A program made the translations under genes and the position numbers. The notes beneath the pieces were generated by a model. That model made no database searches, was not told where the DNA came from, and saw nothing but the letters and a program-made list of their open reading frames with translations. Below, piece after piece: positions 33,652 through 43,648 of a DNA stretch of 64,000 nucleotides. Within the stretch, counting starts at the first letter, position 1; every line of letters starts with the position of its first letter. The DNA is taken from assembly GCA_029531795.1 (NCBI GenBank), contig JAPEIS010000015.1:1116001-1180000 (forward strand), written 5' to 3'. The stretch is from Sclerotinia nivalis. Taxonomy: Eukaryota > Ascomycota > Leotiomycetes > Helotiales > Sclerotiniaceae.

Positions 33652-34428
33652 GTACGAATCTATGCGAGAGGAGATGTGGATGAGGTACTGTGTATACTTG
33701 AGTAGATGTGGGTGATAGTTTGTGGGTATATTGTTGGTGTTATGAGATAGGTGTTGTGTGAATGGATGGAATATATTTGGATGAAGAGGACTTTTTTGGT
33801 TGGGATGGGAATAAGGGTGGGAGTTAGAGCTGTATATTTAGTAGATTCATGGGTTGTTGGGAGGTTTTCTCAAAGCAACCTACAGCTTCACGATTTCGAA
33901 GGTCATTACTGCAAGCTAAGTCCTTGACTTCACTTCACATCTTAGAAGTGGTGGACTCGAAATCATCTCCGCCACTATCACACATTCCAGAACAATTTCC
34001 AGGTGTATCATCTATCCATTACAGTTCGCCATAAAACATGAACAGGAGAACAGGAAGATGAGTGGATATACTATTGTTGTTCTGTTCTAGCAATATCGAT
34101 ACTCACATGCGATTTCACTTGTGTTTATCATGGTATATGGAAACAGGTATGGAAGAAATTGGGGGAGAAAAAGGAGATTTCGAACTGCTGGGTATGAAAT
34201 CTCCGTACGGTCTGCAGAAGACTCTGTTGTAGACTATCCAGCTTTTCGTATTGTAGGGTTCGCGGGCCTGGTGTTTTTGCTTTGGGTTGGAGAGAGAATT
34301 AGGGAAAATGGATGGATGGATAGACGGAGTTGGTTGATTTTTGTGTCTGTGATTTGATGATGAAGGAGAAGAAGGAATATTATCTGAGGTTATTAAAAAT
34401 AGAAGTTGACTGGTTAAGCGTCATTTTA

Positions 34429-35042
34429 GAGTGAATGAAATGACTGCTCAAACAGACTGATGTTCATAAAGTCACAAGTATGGCTAACAAACCGGACCTG
34501 GAATTTCGACTCAAATGGTAATCATCGAGAGTATATTGAGAAGGTAATACCTTGAATCCTTCCTCGAGATTCCTTCAAGGAAAATTCATTGTGCACACTC
34601 CCAAAATTAAAAATTGAAACGAATTCAACCGCCACACAAAACAAACTTTACACCACAAGTGTCACTCTCACTACGTGCTAAAGCTCAACTACCTTCTCAG
34701 CATTTAAAATAAAATCTCCAGATCCCAAGTCAATATATCGTCTCTTCCCACTTTTCCCCAGCTCTTCCTTCCTCACTTCCACATCAAATTCACTCGTGCT
34801 TTTGCTTCTTAACATCAGTCTTACAACTTAAAAAGCACTCCAGCAGCTGCCCGTATTCCGCAAAAGCACCCAAACTCGAAAAACCTCATCGGCAACACCT
34901 ATCTCCACCTGCTCTCAACCAACACAGCCATTCGCATATTCCCTATAATCCCAGGAACTTTCCAGGTATACCATTCCTCCCTTCCACAAACTCAAACCCA
35001 AACCCGCCAAACCCAAGACCATACTAACAAAAAAATAGTAAC
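34429..35042. other. Upstream and leader region of micro-ORF B
   Basis: Positions 34429-34640 match 32440-32690 in order (GTGAATGAA..ATGACT.CTCA, then TTTCGACTCA, AATCATC, TGAATCC..CCTCGA), showing a duplicated unit. The C-rich leader ends in a likely 5' UTR intron, 34966-35038 (TCCAG/GTATAC ... ACTAAC ... ATAG). Its donor is exactly 2000 bp from the equivalent donor of micro-ORF A. Confidence 0.55.
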
Positions 35043-35204
35043 ATGGAGAAATTTCCATACTCATCTTTCCTCCTTTCACCACTTGGAATATTTATAGAAG
35101 GATCATTGCTTATTCTCCTAGGCTATTTATTGAAGAACAGAAAGAGAAAGAAGAGTATTGAGAGAGAAAGAGAAAGAGAAAGGCGAAATATGCATATTTG
35201 TTAG
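35043..35204 (+). CDS. Micro-ORF B: 53-aa single-pass membrane peptide with basic tail
   Basis: The ATG lies 5 nt after a well-formed leader intron (context AACATGGA). The peptide starts MEKFPYSSFLL. It has one hydrophobic helix (PLGIFIEGSLLILLGYLL) followed at once by KNRKRKK and a repeated ER/RE charged tail, ending MHIC. The positive-inside rule predicts a cytosolic C-terminus. There is no known family. The evidence that it is a gene is the spliced leader, the start context, the duplication with unit A and the shared layout with micro-ORF C. It could still be a chance ORF. Confidence 0.5.
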   Translation: MEKFPYSSFLLSPLGIFIEGSLLILLGYLLKNRKRKKSIERERERERRNMHIC

Positions 35205-36116
35205 TTATGGGCTTGGTTGTTGGTTGTGTGCTTGTTCTCGATGGCTTTTGTGGGTGTTGCTTGAGAGGTATTGCTTTGCTTGGAGGAGGATGGAAAGATG
35301 GATGGATAGATGATGGATGAATAGAAAGATAGAAAGACGAATGATTGTAACCCATATGGATAGAGTTGAATTCAAGCCCCTTTATAATCCCCCATCCCCA
35401 CCCCACAACCAACTAAGCAAATGATCTAAAGTCAAACAACTCAACTCCCTTACACATTCACCACCAAACCATACCTTAAAGATACATCCATCCATCCAAC
35501 ACTACACATCTATCTCAAATAAAGGTAAATTGTATACCGAACAAATTACCCTGAATCACCCAACATTAGCAATTTCCCACTTTGAATCAAAGCTTCCAGC
35601 TCCACTCCATATTTCTGAAATTTACGAATTAATCAAACCCAATCCAATAATCCATCCATCAATAAATCAAATTTATAGAACCAAGGAGTAAGAAAAAAAG
35701 GAGATAAAAAAAGGGAAAAGAAAATAAAAGAAAATATATTTTCTCTGTAGTCGTTTGACATCCATATTAAAATTCCTTCTTGAAGACGCGGCTTCAACTA
35801 CGATATCATCTAGGATTCCGCGTTCGAAATTCATCATATCAAATCACCATACAAAATAATACAGTCATCTGACATCCTATCCAAAGCGCCCTCCGACTCC
35901 AGATTCCTCCTCAAATCCGATAAAAATTCATCAAATCCTCATCCTCATCTTCATCCTCATCTTCATCCCCAACTCCAATCCCCAATTCCCACCTCGCCAA
36001 GCGCCCCTCTATCCCGTGGATCGATCCACCGCTTCTTGGCCTATACCTCGAGCTCTTTAGAACAACCTCATACGTATACACACGAATACATCTACACCCG
36101 CACCAAAAACGCAAAC
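35205..36116. other. Intergenic / C-rich leader of micro-ORF C
   Basis: AT-rich at 35650-35760, then a C-rich leader with a short TCCTCATCTTCA repeat at about 35935-35970. Antisense ORFs (35110-35412, 35911-36114) are shadows of these biased tracts. Confidence 0.5.
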
Positions 36117-36215
36117 ATGGAAGTAATGGGTGTTCTAATCATCATCATATGTGTTCTTGGGATTATCGGGGTGGCGATTGGAATTGTGGGGTATTTTCAT
36201 ACGGGACGGAGGTAG
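36117..36215 (+). CDS. Micro-ORF C: 32-aa single-pass membrane micropeptide
   Basis: The ATG at 36117 has the same AACATGGA context as micro-ORF B, after a long C-rich leader. The peptide is almost entirely one helix (VLIIIICVLGIIGVAIGIVG) ending YFHTGRR and a TAG. It resembles other small hydrophobic regulators of membrane pumps in size and shape only. There is no recognised family. Support is the start context and similarity of layout to micro-ORFs A and B. Confidence 0.45.
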   Translation: MEVMGVLIIIICVLGIIGVAIGIVGYFHTGRR

Positions 36216-38261
36216 GGGATTTATTTATTTATATGTATAAGTAAATACGTGGATATCCTTTTTGGAGTTTTTTGGGGGTGTGTATATAGAATCTATGGCT
36301 GTGTCTGCTCTGTTTTGGCGTATATAGAATCTATTGCTGCGTATGCTTTTTTTTTTGGCGTATGGGAATGGTAATGGGGGAGTTGTATAGGGATCTTGTA
36401 TTTCTGATTTGGGTTATTGCTGGGTTGGCTATGGATTGAGCGGGTGGTTTGTGAAGGGGTTTATTGGAGAGTGGGAGGGACGGAGATGGAAGGAAAAAAA
36501 GGGAAGTGAGAAGGGGGGGTGGGGAGGGAGGGGTATGTTGTATACAAAAGGGAAGAATGAGTATGTATTCCTGTATCTGGTGTCAGGGGAAGAAGTGACG
36601 AGATCAGATATGGAGAGCACCTACATCTGAAGAAATCTCCAAACCTCCTGTTTGTGAGAGGAAAATTTCGGATTTTACGATGATATTCCGTGGGTTTTGC
36701 TGGTGCCTTACTTATCACGTATGGAGCTCATATAGTATCCATACATTTAGGATATAGGAAATACTGCACCATAGCAATGAAATTAATATACCAGTTTGCA
36801 TTAAGACTTTTGATTTTTGTTAAACATCATATGCATTCCTGCAAATCTGTCGATATAACAAATAAACCACCATACAATGTGAGGAGCATGAAGAAATGGT
36901 ATGACTATGCCCTCGTGAGAAACCAAATCTCTCGACCCGTATGGTGTGAAATTATGGAGAGGATAGCTTCTCACGTATCCAGGATTATCCAAAAATGAGG
37001 AAAGACAGCAAGGAGGTCAATCGCCGATTTTCTCCTCTATGTTATCCTTCTACTCCAAAAACACGGCGAAAAATCACTCTTGTCGAAGAAACTTCTTCAA
37101 TAACCATAAATTCCACAAACCCCATCTTGATCACCGGACTTCTCCTCCATCCCATCTACCCATCTAAAACCTCACAATATCAAAATCAAAATCAATCACC
37201 CTCACTCCCTCTCCCCATCCCTCAATAACCACAAACTAAATATTAACCTCCCCCAGACTCTAACCAACCTACTCAATAATTCCACACAAACTATCCCTCG
37301 CCCCTCCCCCCGGCAAACCATACCACACACTTCACAAACCATAGCCCAAAAATCCCGCTATGCAGTTAATCCTCATCCTCATTCCCACTCCCCCCATTCA
37401 ACCCACCACTCTATAAATCCACCAAATATCCTTCCTCCCTCGCTTAAAAAAAATCAAAAAATCTTACTCGCCTTTGCTCTGTTCTACGATTCTTAGCCGC
37501 TCCAACCTCCAACCCTCAACCTTCAACCCTCAATCTCCAACCTCCACCTCCAACCCAAGAACCAAACAACTCTCCTTACTAATTCATTAAAAAAAAAATT
37601 ATAAAAAAGAAGAGCGCCAATCTTTCCCGCCCCCAAACCCCACCACCCAAAATAACACTACACAAGATATTTATATCTCAACGCTTACCAATAACGAATA
37701 TTTTCATGATTTCTTTCGTTGATATTGCATTTTGAGATTTTAATACTATGGATTCCTTGGTCTATGGGATGGGATGATTTTTTTTTCTTTTTTTTTTTTA
37801 TAAAGAGATAAATTTACACTTATAGGAAGGTATATGCGGGAGAAGGGAAAGAGCGATTTTTTTGATTTTTCTTTTGGCCCAAAGAAAACGGTAAAAAGAA
37901 ATAGAAGAATCACATCATATCATAGCACACAAGCTTTAGCCTCGAAGGGCATATGTTAACAAGGTTTCAACGAGGCACTCGCCATTGTATATAATTGTTA
38001 AGTGTGACGTAAGACCTATGATATGGAAAATATTACCAGGTATTAGTTGATTTCGCAATCACTATCTGTATAAACAACGATTTCATCCATCTAACTCATC
38101 TTTTTCCCCTTTCCATGAAAGTTAAAATTAAAACGCCAATCATGTTCCCGAGGTCCCCATCTATAGAGTAGAGTGGTATCATGCTTCCCCCCTTCCTTTT
38201 AAACACCATTTCCAAAGGGAAACCCAATTACCAAACTCCTCGAAAACCAAATATCCTCACC
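36216..38261. other. Gene-poor tract upstream of the 3' end of aox
   Basis: Mixed low-complexity DNA: a G-rich stretch at 36410-36540, a C-rich stretch at 37030-37620, and a T-run at about 37780-37800. The ORF at 36690-36998 (102 codons, no ATG at its head) has a plausible charged C-terminus (RPVWCEIMERIASHVSRII) but no family or splice support. Confidence 0.5.
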
Positions 38262-39450
38262 CTAAATAACCTCATCCCTCTCCCACCCCAACGGTTTCAA
38301 ACTCTCAATGCCCTTCCCCGGTTTCTCCCCCACCTCCTTCCCATACGTACTAACAAACGGATTGGGATCAACATCCTGTCTCAAATTTCCCAACGTATGA
38401 TTAACCTCACGATGTTTCGCCTCATCCGCTCGAATATAATATAGTAAATCCCGCATACTCCTATGTCCTTCGGGCATACCCCAATACTCAATCGCGAGAT
38501 CCGGGGCTTTGAAATTGGGATCCGACCACTTGGGGAGGTGGCCGTTTTCGAGATCTTGGATGGAGAGAGTGTAGGTGAGCACGGCTTCTTCTTCGAGGTA
38601 GCCGACAAATCGGTGGCAGGTGCGTGGGGAGAGCAGGTAGCAGAGGAATAAGGAGTTGAAGAAGACGCCTTGGGCGCCCAGGATCATGGTGCGCATGAAG
38701 ATGCCTGGTTCGTACATCTTGAGGAAGGTTAGGAGGTGCATACGTTCATTGTATGCTAGAGTTTAAACATATCAGTAAATGATCTCTTGTAACAATTGTT
38801 CATACAAGAAAACAAACATACCTTCTTCAAGTAAAGTTTCAATCCAACCATTATCCCTCTTTAAACCCCTCAAGCTCCTTAAATGTCTCAACATACCCGC
38901 CACCATACCGGGGACCCCAGCCACCGATTCCAAAAACACATAACGAATTAACCATTTGCGTTCACTCATTTGATATGGTTTCGTAGCCGTAACTGCATTA
39001 CTATCGGATGCTTTCTTGGGTTCTTCCACATTATGTTTATATCCCGTAGCAAAATCCGTACACCACCTAAGGAAACGCACCATGCCCAACGCGACACGAT
39101 CGGAGAAGTCTCGAGGTTTGCGGTGTGCGAAGTAGACTTTGCTGCGCATTTGGTCGGCGGTATAGCTAGTTTATGATTAGAATTTGAAAAAGTCAAAGAT
39201 ATAAAGGAAGGACATACGGTGGATGTGGCCAAGCTGGTTCTGTTTTCTTGATTTGTCCATGTTCAGGTTCTGGAAATAGATCTCTACCCTTTACCTGAAT
39301 TTTAGAACCAGATGTGAAGGTTCTTCTTGATTGTACATGTGCTGTACATGTTGTTGAAGATAAACCATAGGATTGTGCAAAGAAAGCTACAGCTTTTGAT
39401 TGGTTTGAAAGAGTTCTCTTGGATACCCTTGAAACATACATTGAAGTCAT
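38262..39450 (-). CDS. aox: Mitochondrial alternative oxidase
   Basis: Exons 39218-39450, 38822-39165 and 38262-38755 encode 356 aa; introns are GTATGT...ACTAG and GTATGT...TCTAG. The N-terminus [19 protein letters not shown] is a mitochondrial presequence. The diiron four-helix bundle is complete: Glu in [24 protein letters not shown] and [11 protein letters not shown]. The enzyme sits on the matrix face of the inner membrane and oxidises ubiquinol while reducing oxygen to water, bypassing complexes III and IV. It gives resistance to respiratory inhibitors. It lacks the regulatory N-terminal Cys of plant forms, as is usual in fungi. The sense strand turns from C-rich to G-rich at about 38560. 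Confidence 0.96.
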
Positions 39451-40454
39451 CTAGTATGTAAGTAGATTATGACTATTGATTTGTGATACCAGCAGCGGTA
39501 AAGTAGAAGTAAAGTTTAAATGTTGGAATGTGTTACTAAACAATTGCCACAAAGTAGGATGGAGGGCTAGTTTTTATTTCACTTGAAAAAGATATGTATA
39601 GCAACAAAATTATATCATAAATTAGCGCTTGGCTAGGCTGGCATAGCAATTTCTTGTCTTCTTGACTTGGAAGAGGAAGATAACGGAAGACTTGTACTGG
39701 TTTAAGAAAAATTGTGCAATTACACCGAAGAAAAAACGGAATAGCTGAACTTTCTTTGTATGACTGTTGACTCAGTATTCGTGCACCGCCGGTGCACTGT
39801 CAGAATAATGCAGAGTAGAAAACAACAGCCATGAGCTAATCGTATTCGTCGTTCTATTTCCGCCCACGGTCATAGTTTATATGATCCAAGCTTCAGCTGG
39901 TCGCCGAGAAGAGCAGATTAATCGGAATGTGATATTCAATTCGACGCTTGTGAATGGTTGAAAACGAAAAAAGGAGATGTGAATCACTGAATGGGATTTG
40001 ATAATGCCCCACCGAAACTCAGCCTTGTGGATCATTTGATCACATGACAATGATAAGTCGGATATTCTAGGATGTTTTTATTATCGTAGCGGTTTCTTCC
40101 GATTAAAAAGGAGGCGATCAATAATCAACGATGAAAGAATTTTGTTGTGATCAAAGGGTTATAGGAATAGAAATTTTTCAAGACACAGCTCAAAAAAATG
40201 TGGACGACGTGGTGACTATAAGTAATTATATGGAAAATGGCAAATTTTCTCTTATGTATTGAGTGTAACACAATTTAGTCATAATCTTTCGAATATTTTC
40301 ATGAATCTGTTGACATGCTGATAAAATATCATGATCGGTACGTCAGGTCATATATAATATCCCCAAGATGCCCCGAATTCACAATATCGCTCCACCTAGT
40401 CTTCCTAAATTACAGTAAAAATTTACTATACGGAGTACAATGGCCTAGATCCTT
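39451..40454. other. Promoter region of aox
   Basis: AT-rich intergenic DNA with a striking palindrome at 39781-39797. No gene is seen. Confidence 0.6.
39781..39797. promoter_or_regulatory. Palindrome GTGCACCG-C-CGGTGCAC upstream of aox
   Basis: Two perfect 8-bp arms around one central C, 331 bp upstream of the aox start codon. The core contains CCG and CGG half-sites in everted arrangement, the type of triplet bound by Zn2Cys6 factors. In Neurospora, AOD2/AOD5 Zn2Cys6 proteins bind CGG repeats in the aod-1 promoter. The link here is inference; spacing differs from the published motif. Confidence 0.45.
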
Positions 40455-43400
40455 TCAATATTGTGGGTTTGGCCGCCAAAACCTTTGCATTAAGATACTT
40501 TCCGAAGCATTCCCGTCCTGGCCCTCATCAGGTTCCCGGTATGCAGGTAACGAACGTTGGACTAATTGATTGCTAAGAAAGTCCATTTCATATAGTTGCT
40601 GTAAGTTTTGCCGAGTCTCAATCAAATGCTCCTGAAGATAAAAATTGTCACTATCCCATTGGTTATATTCTTGTCCTCGAGTATGTTGAGGTTGGTAGTC
40701 ATGGGTTTGGAGATCGAGATTCGAATTTTCGTACCAGAGTCCCGTCACCTCGTGCCTTGATAGTGGAGCTTCGCATGCGTTTGCTTCTTGCGGCCCGAGC
40801 TCACCGAGATCACCGATGCAACGGCGATTCTCAAGGACGTCTTTCACTCCATAAGACATTTCCTGTTCTGTCTCTGTGTTGTCCCAGTTCTCTCCATGCG
40901 CTTCTGTGTTGAAGTTAGGTCCTTGCACATCATGACCTCCATGTCTTTCAATTCTTTCGTTGGGAAGATCATTTGATGTTTGATTTTTCTCTTGCTCGAT
41001 TTCCAGTTGTTGAACATAGAGCGACGGAAGTCGAATAAAGGGCGATCGTGGGGTAGACGTAGTATGCTGCGTTGGCCACTCATGACGGCTTGGGAATCCT
41101 CTTTCAAATGGAGGTTCAGTGGAGAATTGAAAATGCTCACTGTTTGAATTGATGTATGGAATTGTCCCTAAAGGTGTGTGAGTTCTGCCATTCAGATGTG
41201 TTGTACTCGTCAAAGGTAGCTGCCTGCCCCTATCATCCGTCATTTCACTCTGGGGGATCGCGTTTCCGCTGATATTATTGGTGGTTTCTCCTAGTCGATC
41301 GAACCAGCTATGTTGGCCATGGTGGGATTGGGAACATGGCTGTGGAGACATTGGTTCCGGGACTTGTGGCTCGGGTATGCCATTATCTTGCCTTGCCCTG
41401 CCAGAAATGGGTGAGATATACCCGCTCATATCTCCCTTCACACTCGAGGACCGAATAGGAGCAGATTCTGTGCGCTGGATTCCTTTTTCTGGAATACCAG
41501 AAATTGATGAGGAGCTGTTCTCTCGACTTTCATCGCTAGCCTCCCGGATTACTGGAAGGGTAGTTGATGGACGTTTGATTCGAGCATTGCGTGCCATTTG
41601 TTGACGCGTAAGTGGTGTTGGTATGGGTGCTACTGCTAAATCCGAAGGACGCTCAGGTGATTTGGAAGGTGGTTTAGAACCTTCCTTCCGATACCAGCCA
41701 CGATTTGGATCATAATACTCAACGACAGTTCTTTGGAGTCCAACACGAATTTCTGCCGAGTCGTGGGTTTTTCTCTCCAAAGATGTATCTTCGGTTTTCT
41801 TTCCCATTTGCGATAGAGGTCGAGACAAACAATCTTGTTGCTGGAAATTTGGAGGTGGGCTGATTTCGTGAGATTTTTGAGTAGAATCAGTGCTCAAGCT
41901 AGATAAATCTCTGCTAATCACGGCTGGGCCATCAGTTGTAGATGCAGAGACTTTTTCTCGGGTCCCATACGGTCTTTTACTTACCGCCTCACGCATATGA
42001 GACTTTCGTCGACTTGAACTTTCAACGCCTGTATCCTTGAATATACCCGTTTTTTCCATAGAACCCCGTACTGAGTCTGGTGTCGTGCTGTTTTGCCTGT
42101 GACAGTACTGTTCCCTCGCTCGACGTAGGGCCATAGTAGCTCTAGGAGAATTTTGGGACTCTGACCATGTTACAATGGTATCGGCAGTCTCTGAATACAT
42201 GTTGCGGTCGGCGACGTTTTTGGAGAGAAACTGGGGAGTGAGATCTCGAGGAAATCGCACTTGATTGGGTTGCACTTGCTGGCCGCGAGACTCTTTCAAA
42301 TAATTTCTTGTCTCATTAACACGTGGTGTCAAATTCTCGGTGTAGTGCCGCTGTTGATCATGCTCGCGGTCTCTTCTCAGTTGTCTTCCGTAGAGGGAGG
42401 CCCCGTGTATCGAACTTGGAGAAGCGGGATGCTCGATAGTGGAACTGTTGTCCCTCACTGGCGTCTTAGATGGTTTGAAGAATGCTGCTATTTCATCTTG
42501 CGCTCGAGCAGCTTTCCTCTTTTCCTTGGCACGACTTCTTGGGACAACAATGTTATCGTTCATATGAGACTTCTTACCAGAGCGCTGAAGAAATTCCATC
42601 TCCGAAAAAGCGAGGTCGGGTACTTAGCGAGTAAGTTAGTAGTCTTTGAAGAAGCCGATATGAATGATACTCACATCCTCGTCGTCTGGGCGGTGAAGAA
42701 GCCCTGCCATTTTGAAAGATGCCCGGTCCATTGGGAGGGCGCGCCTGGAACGATCAGTTCCCGTTTTCCCATACTAACATTCTACTCACCGATAAACGAT
42801 CCAGGCCTATTTTGTTCGATGCGAAATTATTCATAAGATCCTGACTAGCCTTCCTTGCAGCCTTCTTTCGGTCTCCTCTTTTCTCACGCCTCGTCTTGAT
42901 TGGCTTGTTGACCACTTCTGCTTTATTACTTTTCTTTTTCGTGTCATATCGATCCTCTTTTGTCTTATGGCGTGCTCTTTTCTCAAATGTTTCTTGCTTT
43001 GGCTGCACAACCGAGTATTGGGATGAACTAGAAGTCACACTTGATGCCGGCTTCTTTCGGTGTTTGTGTGTTTGTGTGGTCTTTTTACCATCGTAAGTGG
43101 AGCTCAACTTTCGAGGGGTTCTGGTCCTTCCCTTCACAACTGGTACCCTTGGAGCTTCAAGTAGAGAACTATCAAAAGATACAGTTTCTTGACCGGGCTT
43201 CGGCTTCGATTTTGTGGTAACCCTGCTCTTTCCGGGTATATGTGCTGTATCGATGTAGTCCGAGTGCCTAGCTTTCTCTTCTAGATGGCCTATATCTCGA
43301 GGAGATGTCAGTGCATGTATTTTCGAGGAGATTAACGTAACATGCGAATGATTCTTCACCTAATTTACGGCTGGTTTGTTTCAGAGGTTCCAGCGACTCG

Positions 43401-43648
43401 GTAATGTCCTCATTTTGAGTTTGCGCAAGCCAGCTGCGAATGTAATTTTTGTCGCCAGATAGTTCATTTTGATCTCTGATTGCAAGTGGCTGCCTCTTTT
43501 CCGCTGATCCTCCTGAAGAATGATCTCGAGGGTGCCTTTGATGTGTGCTATCGTGATTGCTATGCTTGTGATGTTTTCCAGACTCCCCAAGTCTACTTTT
43601 ATTCTCGTGGGCGTGCTTGCGCTTGCGAGAGTGATGATTGGTCTCCAT
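40455..43648 (-). CDS. Orphan nuclear-type protein with PCNA-interacting (PIP) box, 1008 aa
   Basis: Exons 43360-43648, 42790-43289, 42675-42744 and 40455-42622; all junction phases agree and each intron has CTGAC/CTAAC-like branch sites. The first in-frame ATG is METNHHSRKRKHAH. The N-terminal 260 residues are His/Lys/Arg-rich with several bipartite nuclear-signal-like clusters (KTRREKRGDRKKAARK). Residues 328-335, QDEIAAFF followed by KPSK (42477-42500), are a perfect PIP box (Qxx[ILM]xx[FY][FY] with a basic flank as in FEN1 or Lig1). The rest is Ser/Pro/Gln-rich and disordered, with islands VEYYDPNRGWYRKE and a conserved-looking C-terminus MQRFWRPNPQY. No enzymatic domain is seen. A role at replication forks or in repair is inferred from the PIP box. 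Confidence 0.75.

Larger units (their letters stand above)
33154..34428. other. Gene-poor tract with tandem repeats
   Basis: Holds the tandem repeats at 33533-33651. ORFs at 33235-33504, 33849-34034 and 34121-34357 are unsupported; the last has a hydrophobic end (VGFAGLVFLLWVGERI) but no sound start. A TTTCCAG/GTGTAT donor-like site and AACATGAA at about 34036 mimic the leader layout of the micro-ORFs, but the frame closes at once. Confidence 0.5.

Noticed and set aside
34121..34357. Fourth micro-membrane ORF candidate
   Set aside because: Has a hydrophobic end, but the start lies in an unrelated basic segment and the leader layout is broken by an early stop.
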